Origin: Shewanella frigidimarina
Lineage (GTDB): Bacteria > Pseudomonadota > Gammaproteobacteria > Enterobacterales > Shewanellaceae
Direction: 5' to 3'
Length of the DNA: 53,362 bases
Assembly: GCF_003797125.1 (NCBI RefSeq)
Contig: NZ_RKKE01000012.1
Location: 1 to 53,362, forward strand
Positions 23,061-31,566 of the stretch are shown here, piece after piece. The translations under genes and the position numbers were made by a program. The notes beneath the pieces are model-generated. The model had not been told where the DNA came from, made no database searches, and worked only from the letters and a program-made list of their open reading frames with translations. How positions within the stretch are numbered: the first letter of the stretch is position 1; every line of letters begins with the position of its first letter.

Positions 23061-23681
23061 TTAGAAATTTGGAGATAAAGTTAACGATTGATAATGCGCT
23101 AAACGAGAAGTTAAATACTGCTCAACTTGAGGCCATTCGGTTTCAATAATCGAAAACACTACAGTGTCACGAATAGTCCCGTCAGCTTGAATTTTATGAT
23201 TACGTAATATGCCATCTTGCTTGGCACCCAATCGTGCAATCGCATTACGTGAGGCATGATTATGCCAATGTGTCCTGAATTCGACCGCGATCGCATCCAA
23301 AGTATTAAATGCATAGCGGAGTAATAATAACTTGGACTCGGTATTAATAGCACTGCGTTGATAAGATTTAGCGTACCAAGTGTAGCCAATTTCGAGTCTA
23401 CGATTAGGTTGGTCCCAGTGGCAAATTCGAGTACAACCAATGATATTGCCAGAGACTTTATCACGCACTGCAAATGCGACCGCTTCACCTTGGTTTTCAC
23501 AAGCTAAAGCGTACTCAACATATGCTTTCATGCCATCGGCATCAGGGATTTGCGTAAACCACAATTTCCACAACTCGCCATCACTGGCAGCCAGAGTTAA
23601 CCCAGGAACGTGATCTAAAGACAGTGGTTCTAAGATAACATGTTCGCCCATTAAGCAATCTTGTCTATTAATCCAGCTCAA
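23061..23681 (-). CDS. GNAT acetyltransferase of the RimJ/RimL type
   Basis: A 206-residue acetyltransferase. It opens with LMGEHVILEPLSLDHVPGL, continues with the IGCTRI beta-strand and RLEIGYTWYAKSYQRSAIN (acetyl-CoA-binding region), and closes with EFRTHWHNHASRNAIARLGAKQDG, the RimJ/RimL-type signature. It uses acetyl-CoA to modify an amine; the substrate cannot be read from sequence. The start is TTG 23681, supported by AAGGAG. Confidence 0.85.
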   Translation of the reverse strand: MSWINRQDCLMGEHVILEPLSLDHVPGLTLAASDGELWKLWFTQIPDADGMKAYVEYALACENQGEAVAFAVRDKVSGNIIGCTRICHWDQPNRRLEIGYTWYAKSYQRSAINTESKLLLLRYAFNTLDAIAVEFRTHWHNHASRNAIARLGAKQDGILRNHKIQADGTIRDTVVFSIIETEWPQVEQYLTSRLAHYQSLTLSPNF

Positions 23682-23831
23682 GTTAACGCTCCTTTTATTA
23701 AAAGGTTACATTACCTTAACTGCATATAGATTTACAGCCAGCAACTACAATGTTTTTATCCATAGCGTAAAAACATTGTTTTGTGGTTACAACATAGCTT
23801 GCTAAAGACTAAGTCATTCTCTACTTTATAA

Positions 23832-24431
23832 TTAAAAACCGTGATTAGCACTGCTCACCCTAAACCAGCCGGCAATACTATTACGGGTTTTTGTGGTCGG
23901 CCTGACTTCATGCGGAAAGCGTTCACTTAAAAACAGTACCAAGGTACCAATTTTAGGATTAACGACTTCTAAAGGTAAATCAAACTCATCATAAATGATC
24001 AATTCGCCGCCATCGCTGTCTTGCCAATCTGGATTCAAGAAAAATACGGTCGATAAAATACGATTTTGGCTGCCATGCAGCGCATCAACATGTTTTTTAT
24101 AAAAAGCACCAGGCTCATAAACAGCATAGTGACTTTCAAAGTCAAACAGTCCCATAAACAAACGACGATTTAGCCCATCTTTCAATTGGCTCATAATCGA
24201 TAAATATTCACGGTCGGTATGATCTTGATTGTCTAACCAGCTAATTTTATCCGAGCGAATTTCAGTATTGATTTGTTGTTCAATACCTCGACCAATGGCT
24301 GCTTTTTTAAAATCAATATCTTGCTGAGCTTGCATTTTTTCAAGCAAGGCTAAACTTACATAATCAGGAATGATATCAGATAAAAGGATATACCCTTTAT
24401 CGACTAACGCATCTGCGATCACATCCAGCAT
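23832..24431 (-). CDS. 2-oxoglutarate/Fe(II) dioxygenase (prolyl 4-hydroxylase-like)
   Basis: About 199 residues from ATG 24431; an in-frame GTG at 24506 would add 25 residues but lacks a ribosome site. The iron site is His-x-Asp in YKKHVDALHG and a distal His in RFPHEVRP. The 2-oxoglutarate-binding Arg lies ten residues on in TKTRNSIAGWF. The middle motif FFLNPDWQDSDGGELIIYDE is typical of the P4Hc/SM-20-like family. Relatives hydroxylate protein prolines (for example in EF-Tu) or other substrates. Confidence 0.85.
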   Translation of the reverse strand: MLDVIADALVDKGYILLSDIIPDYVSLALLEKMQAQQDIDFKKAAIGRGIEQQINTEIRSDKISWLDNQDHTDREYLSIMSQLKDGLNRRLFMGLFDFESHYAVYEPGAFYKKHVDALHGSQNRILSTVFFLNPDWQDSDGGELIIYDEFDLPLEVVNPKIGTLVLFLSERFPHEVRPTTKTRNSIAGWFRVSSANHGF

Positions 24432-24683
24432 TGCTTCACTTACTTGCGAAACCATATATGCCACATCCAACAGAAAGACTACGCTTTTTACTTTACTCAA
24501 GGGCACAGAAAGGAAATTAAGGGCCTGATTTTCGAGGGGGCGTCATTACAAAGTATGATTGCCATACCTTGGTTATTTTCGGCGATTTTATAGAATAAAA
24601 TCGCCATGAACAACATTTATTAAAATCATTAAAATTCATAAGCTTAAACTAAGCTAACACACAGTACCAGGTAAACCTAATGG

Positions 24684-26423
24684 TTAAATTTGACTATGTG
24701 TTAATACGGTCTCGGTTGAATCATCGCTATGACTATCATCAAGCTGTTGTGCTTCACAGGCAGCAACATGACTTTGTTGCATCTTTAATGCGAGATATAA
24801 ATCTGAGCGAATAGTAATACCTTCTTCGCCCGACACCATATCTGTTTGTTCAAACCAGCTAATTAACTGCCGCTTACGCCCTGCCAACACTAAACTGACA
24901 CCACGCTTTCTTAATAACACATCGATGTCGGTCAGCATTGCCATTACGCTTAGATCTAAATGAGTAAAGCAAGGTACCGCATCTATAATCACACATTCGA
25001 CCGTTTCAAGTTGGTTCTGCCGAGCAAAGCGTTCAAGTAGACGGCGCTTAAAATAGGTAGCATTAAAATAGGTCAGCGGAGAGTTGAACCGATAAATAAA
25101 CACACCAGGTACCGATGAGGCTTTGTCGCTGCTATCTAAGCTGCGAATAATGCCTTTTGCATCCAGCCCCAACACTTGATCCGTCGGTCGCATAACCGTA
25201 CGAAGAAACTGAAACAATCCTAATAACACTGCAAGGGTGATCCCAGGGATCACGCCAATAAAAAGTACTGCGAGGAAAGTGGTTAAAGCTAAATAAAATG
25301 CTTGGCGATCACGTAAACGTAAGCCCCAAATCGCTTTTAAGTCGATAAGGTGCACAGATGCTATCACTAATACTACCCCGAGCGCTGCGCTGGGAATAAA
25401 TTCTAACGGCGCGGTTAAAAACACCGCCACTACGGCGATTAACACGGCAGCAATTACCGACACTAATTGAGTTTTGCCGCCGTTAGCATCGTTCACCGCA
25501 GTACGAGAATCTGCACCACTCACGGCAAAACCTTGCGATAAAGCGGATGCAATATTGGCTAAGCCCAAGGCTTTAAACTCTTTGTCGGCATCAATGTCGT
25601 AACCATTTTTAGCGGCAAAACTGCGCGCGGTCAGCATCATACTCACAAAACTAACCATGGCTAAGTTAAGTGCCGGCATCACTAATTCACGCGCAATACC
25701 AATGTTAAACACAGGAGCTTGAAATGATGGCAAGCCACCTGCCACGCTACCAATAACCGCCACATTATAATCGGTTAAATGAAAAGCCCACACCAATGCA
25801 CCACCTACTGCAATTGCAAACATTGATGCTGGCCATGTCGGTTTTAACCGCTTCATCACAAAATAAACAACCACCGTCAGAATGGCCATCAACAATGTCG
25901 GTATGTGAGTTTGTGATAAGTAACTTGGCGCACCACCTAGGCGTTCAAGTAAGTATTTTTCATCAAAGGTAAAACCAAATATTTTCGAGAATTGACCAAC
26001 AATAATGGTAATGGCAACACCGTTGAGTAGCCCCATCAGAATAGGTTTGGATAAGAAGTCGGCTAACACGCCTAATTTAAATCGACTCGCAATCAAGCAC
26101 CAAAACCCTGTCATCACGGTCATGGTCATCACTAATTGCCAATGTTTTAGACTGTCGCCAGCGGCTAGTGGCGTCACAACAGCGGCAATTACCGCACACG
26201 TTGCAGCGTCAGGGCCAACGATAAGTTGTCTTGAGGTGCCAAATAAGGCGTAAATAAGCATCGGTAACACGCATGAATACAAACCTACTGCTGCATTGAC
26301 GCCCGTTAACTGTGCGTACGCTATTGCAACAGGTAAAGCGACGGCGGCAACAGATAAACCTGCACGAACGTCATCTTTAAGCCAGCTTCTCTCGTAACGA
26401 GAAAAGGTTTCTAAACCAGGCAT
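24684..26423 (-). CDS. SulP-family anion transporter with STAS domain
   Basis: A protein of about 579 residues from ATG 26423 (MPGLETFSRYERSWLKDD, the usual SulP start). An upstream in-frame ATG at 26486 lacks a ribosome site. About 10-12 membrane segments are visible, with the SulP motif GLYSCVLPMLIYALFGTSRQL and VGPDAATCAVIA. A cytoplasmic STAS domain follows (about 435-545: FNATYFKRRL... VIIDAVPCFTHLDLSVMAML). SulP proteins import sulfate, bicarbonate or other anions with H+ or Na+. The substrate here is not evident. Confidence 0.9.
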   Translation of the reverse strand: MPGLETFSRYERSWLKDDVRAGLSVAAVALPVAIAYAQLTGVNAAVGLYSCVLPMLIYALFGTSRQLIVGPDAATCAVIAAVVTPLAAGDSLKHWQLVMTMTVMTGFWCLIASRFKLGVLADFLSKPILMGLLNGVAITIIVGQFSKIFGFTFDEKYLLERLGGAPSYLSQTHIPTLLMAILTVVVYFVMKRLKPTWPASMFAIAVGGALVWAFHLTDYNVAVIGSVAGGLPSFQAPVFNIGIARELVMPALNLAMVSFVSMMLTARSFAAKNGYDIDADKEFKALGLANIASALSQGFAVSGADSRTAVNDANGGKTQLVSVIAAVLIAVVAVFLTAPLEFIPSAALGVVLVIASVHLIDLKAIWGLRLRDRQAFYLALTTFLAVLFIGVIPGITLAVLLGLFQFLRTVMRPTDQVLGLDAKGIIRSLDSSDKASSVPGVFIYRFNSPLTYFNATYFKRRLLERFARQNQLETVECVIIDAVPCFTHLDLSVMAMLTDIDVLLRKRGVSLVLAGRKRQLISWFEQTDMVSGEEGITIRSDLYLALKMQQSHVAACEAQQLDDSHSDDSTETVLTHSQI

Positions 26424-26847
26424 AAATCCATATAACCGACTCAGCAACACAACAACCTCAATAATAATAAAGTAGGTTGTTATCATAGTTTTATTTCAAA
26501 TTAATTACGACATATTCACTAACGATAAATAAAATTTCATCCTCAACAAAACGCCAAGCTTAACTCGCTTGGCGTTTTCGTCACTCATTTATGGCTAAAC
26601 AAGATGGTTAAACAAGAATAAGTAAATCATGCACAACAACCAATATCGTTACTGCAAGCGTAATTGATATGTCTCTAAAACGCCTCAATAAAATGATTCT
26701 GTCAACATAAGGGTAAACGTAAAGATAAACACAAACGGCGCACATTATTCATTACAAAAATCAGCCGCAGTAAATGCTCCGTAACGTGGTAAACTAGCGT
26801 CGATTAAATTAGCATCTTCTGCAACACCTAAAGCACACGAGGTTCAC
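26424..26847. other. Divergent intergenic region with internal terminator
   Basis: It lies between the divergent SulP and Bcr/CflA-type genes. The notable feature is the perfect T-tailed hairpin at 26548-26578. The remainder is AT-rich promoter-like sequence. Confidence 0.5.
26548..26578 (+). terminator. Intrinsic terminator inside a divergent intergenic region
   Basis: AAAACGCCAAGC pairs perfectly with GCTTGGCGTTTT around a seven-base loop, with a T-tail on the plus side and also on the minus side (GGCGTTTTG). No gene ends here, so it may close a small RNA or attenuate the SulP leader. Confidence 0.75.
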
Positions 26848-28068
26848 GTGGTATCGCCATCAAAATCCGACTCATCTCCAGTCTCTGCGGGTATTCCCCA
26901 CTTAGCTATGCTAATCCCTATGCTGGCCGCTATTGTTGCCATCACGCCTTTAGCTATCGATATGTACCTACCGGCAATGTCCATCTTGGCATTAGGTTTT
27001 GATACCGACATCACCACAGTGCAACAGTCACTCAGTATTTATCTTGCCGGTTATGCGTTAGGTATGCTGATTTTTGGCCCCCTTGCCGACAAAATTGGTC
27101 GTCGACCCCTAGTTATCTTTGGGTTGTTAGGTTTCACCATTATCAGCTTGTTAATTGCACTTAGTACCAGTATTGAACAGTTTTTGATATTGCGTTTTGC
27201 ACAAGCTCTCATTGGTGCCGCTGCCACCGTTGTAGTACCAGGTTACATTAAAGAGATCTATGGCGACAATACAGCTAAAGGTATGTCTTATGTCAGCCTT
27301 ATTATGATGTTAGCGCCATTACTTGCCCCAACGATGGGCAGTTTAATTATGGAGCTCGGCGATTGGCACCTTATCTTTTTAAGCCAAAGTTGTTATGCCA
27401 TCACATTATTGGCATTAGTATTATTTAAGCTAAAAATGCCCAGCGATAAAGACCTAGGCGGTCGTAGCCAAAAGACATTTTTAGGCGGTTACTACACAGT
27501 ATTTGCTCGCAATGGTGTAAAACTGAATTTATCCAGCGGAGTATTAACGTCGTTTGCTTTCTTTTGTTACTTAACCGCTTCGCCATTTATTTACATGGAA
27601 GTGTTTAATTTAGATAAATCGCTGTTTGCGATTTTATTTAGCACTAATGTGGGAGCCTTGATGCTCGCCAACATTGTTAACTCTAGAGTGGTTACCCGGT
27701 TCGGATCTAAACGGATGTTGCATGTGTCAACATTCTTCGGGATTATTGCCGCAACGGGCTTGCTCGCGGTTAATTTACTTGATTTAAGCTATCACTTTAC
27801 CGTATTAATGCTTATCCCTTTAATGGGTTCGCTCGGGGTAATGTCGGTCAATGCCGACGCCATTGTATTAATGAAGTTCAAACAAGAAACCGGCACCGCA
27901 ACGGCCGTTATCGGCACGTTAAGATTTGGTTTTGGCGCCGTCGCGGGGCCATTGTTGGCGTATTTTTATGATGGTAGCGCCGTGCCCTTTTCTGCACTGA
28001 TGCTTGGTTCAATATTGCTAGTCGGTGTATGTCAGTTTTTTCAAAGCACTTTAACTAGAACTGAATAA
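26848..28068 (+). CDS. Bcr/CflA-family multidrug efflux transporter
   Basis: A 406-residue major facilitator protein with twelve membrane segments. The loop motif GPLADKIGRRPLVI between helices 2 and 3 identifies the MFS, and DMYLPAMSILALGF in helix 1 is characteristic of the Bcr/CflA drug:H+ antiporters. The start is GTG 26848 with GAGG seven bases upstream. It is monocistronic and followed by a terminator. Relatives export bicyclomycin, chloramphenicol or sulfonamides; the substrate here is unknown. Confidence 0.9.
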   Translation: MVSPSKSDSSPVSAGIPHLAMLIPMLAAIVAITPLAIDMYLPAMSILALGFDTDITTVQQSLSIYLAGYALGMLIFGPLADKIGRRPLVIFGLLGFTIISLLIALSTSIEQFLILRFAQALIGAAATVVVPGYIKEIYGDNTAKGMSYVSLIMMLAPLLAPTMGSLIMELGDWHLIFLSQSCYAITLLALVLFKLKMPSDKDLGGRSQKTFLGGYYTVFARNGVKLNLSSGVLTSFAFFCYLTASPFIYMEVFNLDKSLFAILFSTNVGALMLANIVNSRVVTRFGSKRMLHVSTFFGIIAATGLLAVNLLDLSYHFTVLMLIPLMGSLGVMSVNADAIVLMKFKQETGTATAVIGTLRFGFGAVAGPLLAYFYDGSAVPFSALMLGSILLVGVCQFFQSTLTRTE

Positions 28069-28464
28069 CACCACATATTCCCGTCAGAACATTATGTAAA
28101 GGCCACTATTTTAGTGGTCTTTTTATTGCCTATTTGTTGGCTTTGAACATTATAAATAGCTTTCCTAAACGCCTATAGCCCTACGTAAACATCAAACTCG
28201 CCACAACAATTAAAAGCAGCCCATAAACATGAAATGATTTCAACCTTGATAAATAATTAACTAAAGGGGTTGCAGTAAAAATAAATTTACATAAGATGGA
28301 GGCTAGTTACTGATTCAGTAGCAATGAAACCAGCCATTGAATATTGCGATAGCAATTTCAATTTTCGAGTTTGAATTACCCTTCAAACTTATTGATTAAA
28401 ACGATTACCGTCGTTGTATACAAGATACTGTTTACCATACGGTAACTTAACAAGGATTCATTTC
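28069..28464. other. Intergenic region upstream of ilvI
   Basis: It begins with the terminator at 28099-28125. The remaining 330 bases contain no supported gene. No attenuator-type leader peptide rich in Ile, Leu or Val codons was seen before ilvI, so control is more likely by an Lrp-like factor, as in E. coli ilvIH. Confidence 0.45.
28099..28125 (+). terminator. Terminator after the Bcr/CflA-type gene
   Basis: GGCCACTA pairs with TAGTGGTC around a short T-rich loop, followed by TTTTTATT. Confidence 0.8.
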
Positions 28465-30183
28465 ATGGAAAAGCTTTCTGGCGCGAGTATGATCGTGCGC
28501 TCACTAATAGATGAAGGTGTCAGCCATATCTTCGGTTATCCCGGCGGTTCGGTGTTAGACATCTATGATTCTCTGCATAAAATATCTGGTATTGAACACA
28601 TCCTAGTTCGTCATGAACAAGCAGCTGTGCACATGGCTGATGGTTATGCCCGTGCAACTGGCAAAGTTGGTGTCGTGTTAGTCACTTCAGGCCCTGGGGC
28701 TACCAATGCTATTACCGGTATTGCCACCGCTTACATGGATTCAATCCCACTGGTTGTGTTGTCTGGTCAAGTGCCGAGTAATCTGATTGGTAATGATGCC
28801 TTCCAAGAATGCGACATGATTGGTATTTCTCGCCCAATCGTTAAGCACAGTTTTTTAATAACAGACGCTAAAGACATACCAGAAACAGTTAAAAAAGCCT
28901 TTTTTATTGCCGCTACCGGTCGCCCTGGCCCTGTGGTCATTGATTTACCTAAAGACTGTTTAAGCCCAGATATACTGCATGATTATGTTTATCCGGACAG
29001 CGTTAAAATGCGTTCGTACAACCCCACCACATCGGGTCATAAAGGCCAAATTCGTCGTGGTTTACAAGCCCTGTTAGCGGCTAAAAAACCAGTATTATAC
29101 GTCGGTGGTGGCGCGGTTATTTCGGGTTGTGATGCACAAATACTTGCCCTTGCCGAACGTTTAAACATCCCTGTCGTGAGTACCTTGATGGGCTTAGGCG
29201 CGTTTCCTGGCACCCATAAGCAGAGTTTAGGCATGCTAGGAATGCATGGTTTATACGAAGCGAATATGGCAATGCACAACACCGATTTAATCTTTGGTAT
29301 TGGGGTCCGTTTTGACGACCGCACCACCAACAATGTTGAAAAGTATTGTCCTAATGCAACCATTTTACACATCGATATTGATCCATCTTCTATCTCTAAA
29401 ACGGTTCGGGTCGATATTCCAATTGTTGGCTCTGCCGATAATATTTTAGACGGCATGTTAGATCTACTTGATGAATCAAAAGACACTAATGATGCTACCG
29501 CGATGGCTGCATGGTGGAGCGACATTGAAATTTGGCGTTCACGTAAGAGCTTAGAGTTCGATCGCACTACCGATAGAATCAAACCACAACAAGTTATTGA
29601 AACATTGTACAAACTCACCAATGGTGACGCTTATGTGGCGTCGGATGTCGGCCAGCATCAAATGTTTGCCGCGTTATATTACCCGTTCGATAAACCACGC
29701 CGTTGGATTAACTCAGGTGGATTAGGCACCATGGGCTTTGGTTTGCCTGCGGCAATGGGCGTTAAAATGGCGTTCCCTGAAGCTACCGTGGTGTGCGTTA
29801 CGGGCGATGGTTCTATCCAAATGAATATTCAGGAGCTTTCAACGGCACTGCAATATGATACTCCGGTTAAAATTATCAACCTAAACAACCGTTTCCTTGG
29901 CATGGTAAAACAGTGGCAAGACATGATTTATTCAGGTCGTCATTCCCATTCTTATATGGATTCTGTGCCTAATTTTGCCAAAATTGCTGAAGCCTATGGT
30001 CATGTTGGTATGAACATTAGTCACCCAGATGAACTTGAATCTAAGCTCGCTGAAGCGTTGGCGATGAAAGACAAGTTAGTGTTTGTTGATATCAGCGTAG
30101 ATGAAACGGAACACGTTTACCCAATGCTCATTCGCGGCGGCGCGATGAACGAAATGTGGCTAAGCAAAACGGAGAAAAGCTAA
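28465..30183 (+). CDS. ilvI: Acetolactate synthase large (catalytic) subunit
   Basis: 572 residues from ATG 28465, which has AAGGA before it; an upstream in-frame start at 28414 is less likely. It catalyses the first common step of valine, leucine and isoleucine synthesis: condensation of pyruvate with pyruvate or 2-oxobutyrate, with thiamine diphosphate and FAD. The ThDP glutamate is in VRHEQAAVHMADGYAR. The metal/diphosphate motif is GDGSIQMNIQELSTAL ending in NLNN. The stop codon TAA shares its last A with the ilvH start. Confidence 0.95.
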   Translation: MEKLSGASMIVRSLIDEGVSHIFGYPGGSVLDIYDSLHKISGIEHILVRHEQAAVHMADGYARATGKVGVVLVTSGPGATNAITGIATAYMDSIPLVVLSGQVPSNLIGNDAFQECDMIGISRPIVKHSFLITDAKDIPETVKKAFFIAATGRPGPVVIDLPKDCLSPDILHDYVYPDSVKMRSYNPTTSGHKGQIRRGLQALLAAKKPVLYVGGGAVISGCDAQILALAERLNIPVVSTLMGLGAFPGTHKQSLGMLGMHGLYEANMAMHNTDLIFGIGVRFDDRTTNNVEKYCPNATILHIDIDPSSISKTVRVDIPIVGSADNILDGMLDLLDESKDTNDATAMAAWWSDIEIWRSRKSLEFDRTTDRIKPQQVIETLYKLTNGDAYVASDVGQHQMFAALYYPFDKPRRWINSGGLGTMGFGLPAAMGVKMAFPEATVVCVTGDGSIQMNIQELSTALQYDTPVKIINLNNRFLGMVKQWQDMIYSGRHSHSYMDSVPNFAKIAEAYGHVGMNISHPDELESKLAEALAMKDKLVFVDISVDETEHVYPMLIRGGAMNEMWLSKTEKS

Positions 30184-30677
30184 TGCGTCGTATAATTTCT
30201 GTATTACTTGAAAACCAACCAGGCGCATTGTCACGAGTAGTGGGATTATTTTCTCAACGTGGCTACAACATCGAAAGCTTAACCGTTGCGCCGACTGAAG
30301 ATGTGACCTTGTCACGCTTAAATATTACCGTGATTGCCAATGAAAATATTCTTGAGCAAATTGAAAAGCAATTGCACAAGCTTATCGATATTTTGAAAGT
30401 GGCTAACATCACAGAATCGGCCTACATTGAACGTGAAATTGCGTTGGTGAAAGTAAAAGCCCAAGGCGAACAACGCGAAGAGGTGAAGCGAACAGCTGAT
30501 ATTTTCCGCGGTCAAATCGTTGATGTTACGGCCAATCTATATACCATTCAAATGGTTGGCACCAGTGATAAAATTGATGCGTTTATCCATGCTATTAGTG
30601 ACACAACTAAGGTGATTGAAATATCACGTTCAGGCGTGGTCGGTTTAGCTAGAGGTGAAAAGTCAATGAGAGCCTAA
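30183..30677 (+). CDS. ilvH: Acetolactate synthase small (regulatory) subunit
   Basis: 164 residues from ATG 30183. An N-terminal ACT domain (RRIISVLLENQPGALSRVVGLFSQRGYNIESL) binds valine for feedback inhibition, and a C-terminal domain activates the large subunit. It overlaps ilvI by one base, ensuring coupled synthesis, and is followed by a terminator. Confidence 0.95.
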   Translation: MRRIISVLLENQPGALSRVVGLFSQRGYNIESLTVAPTEDVTLSRLNITVIANENILEQIEKQLHKLIDILKVANITESAYIEREIALVKVKAQGEQREEVKRTADIFRGQIVDVTANLYTIQMVGTSDKIDAFIHAISDTTKVIEISRSGVVGLARGEKSMRA

Positions 30678-30691
30678 TGGCTTATTGATAC

Positions 30692-30726
30692 AAAAAAGCA
30701 GAGCCCTATTGGACTCTGCTTTTTTA
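30692..30726 (+). terminator. Terminator after ilvIH
   Basis: AAAAAAGCAGAG pairs with CTCTGCTTTTTT around a ten-base loop. Confidence 0.9.
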
Positions 30727-30925
30727 TTGGCTATTTAGTTCTGAATGGCGTGATAACACATACACTGAATCATTAATTGAAATGGTTCTTTAATAATAAA
30801 ACGTTCAGCTCTCATGACGTTCAAATAACATAACCTTTATATCTGATGGCATTCAAACCTCAAAAAGTCCTGACGATTTCAAACTTATCAGCCAACCCAA
30901 TCGAACACGGAAACCTTCCTGTAAT

Positions 30926-31552
30926 TTAACTGTATAAAGGGTTGCTCACTACCGGCTTAGCTTCAACAATATAGCGATACTCAGCATTGCCACTCAATTG
31001 GTCAAACGGATAACAGGTTATCAAGGTTAAATGACTTTCATCTCTGGGAGCCAGCACATCTAAGTCGGTTTCATGCACCACATGAGTGGTAGTAATTTGA
31101 TATAACACTCGCTCACCTGCAGTGCTATAAAGCTCAATCATGTCGCCTACCTTAACGTATTGTAAGCGCATAAAATGACTGTCTCGATGGCCGGCAATTA
31201 TCATATTGCCCTGCTCACCCAACGCAGCTCCAGCTAACATTAACCCAGGCCCAAATGCTAAATTGCGCCCAGATGCCCCTGCTAATACGTACAAGTCACT
31301 GCCTAAAGGTTGCAAGCTATCATTGTGTTGTTGCAACACACGCATCTTAGCCACCGGATGAGTGTCTGCCCAAGACCAGGGTTTATGCGGTTGGCTATCG
31401 GCCAAGGTTTTTTCAAAAGCACGTTCAATTAAAAACTGGGCAAAATGGGCTTTAGCTTGCATATAACCTCCCTGTAATAATAATGCACATCCCAGTACGC
31501 TTAGAAGTACAATCACAATCCAATGCTTGGTCGGTGATATTGTTCGCTGCAT
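30926..31552 (-). CDS. Gram-negative (marine proteobacterial) sortase
   Basis: A 208-residue sortase with an N-terminal membrane anchor (WIVIVLLSVLGCALLL). The catalytic triad is visible: His122 in IAGHRDSHF, Cys180 in LTLITCYPF and Arg193 in EYRYIVEA. Sortases cleave an LPxTG-type signal and transfer the protein to an acceptor. This one belongs to the class dedicated to a single target in proteobacteria, encoded next door and ending in LPQTG. The acceptor in a Gram-negative envelope is not established. Confidence 0.93.
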   Translation of the reverse strand: MQRTISPTKHWIVIVLLSVLGCALLLQGGYMQAKAHFAQFLIERAFEKTLADSQPHKPWSWADTHPVAKMRVLQQHNDSLQPLGSDLYVLAGASGRNLAFGPGLMLAGAALGEQGNMIIAGHRDSHFMRLQYVKVGDMIELYSTAGERVLYQITTTHVVHETDLDVLAPRDESHLTLITCYPFDQLSGNAEYRYIVEAKPVVSNPLYS

Positions 31553-31566
31553 ATTTCCGCTCCTGT

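Noticed and set aside
28414..28464. N-terminal extension of ilvI
   Set aside because: The ATG at 28465 has AAGGA upstream and matches the known start of the protein.
29037..29621. 194-codon minus-strand frame
   Set aside because: It is antisense to ilvI, which is certain.
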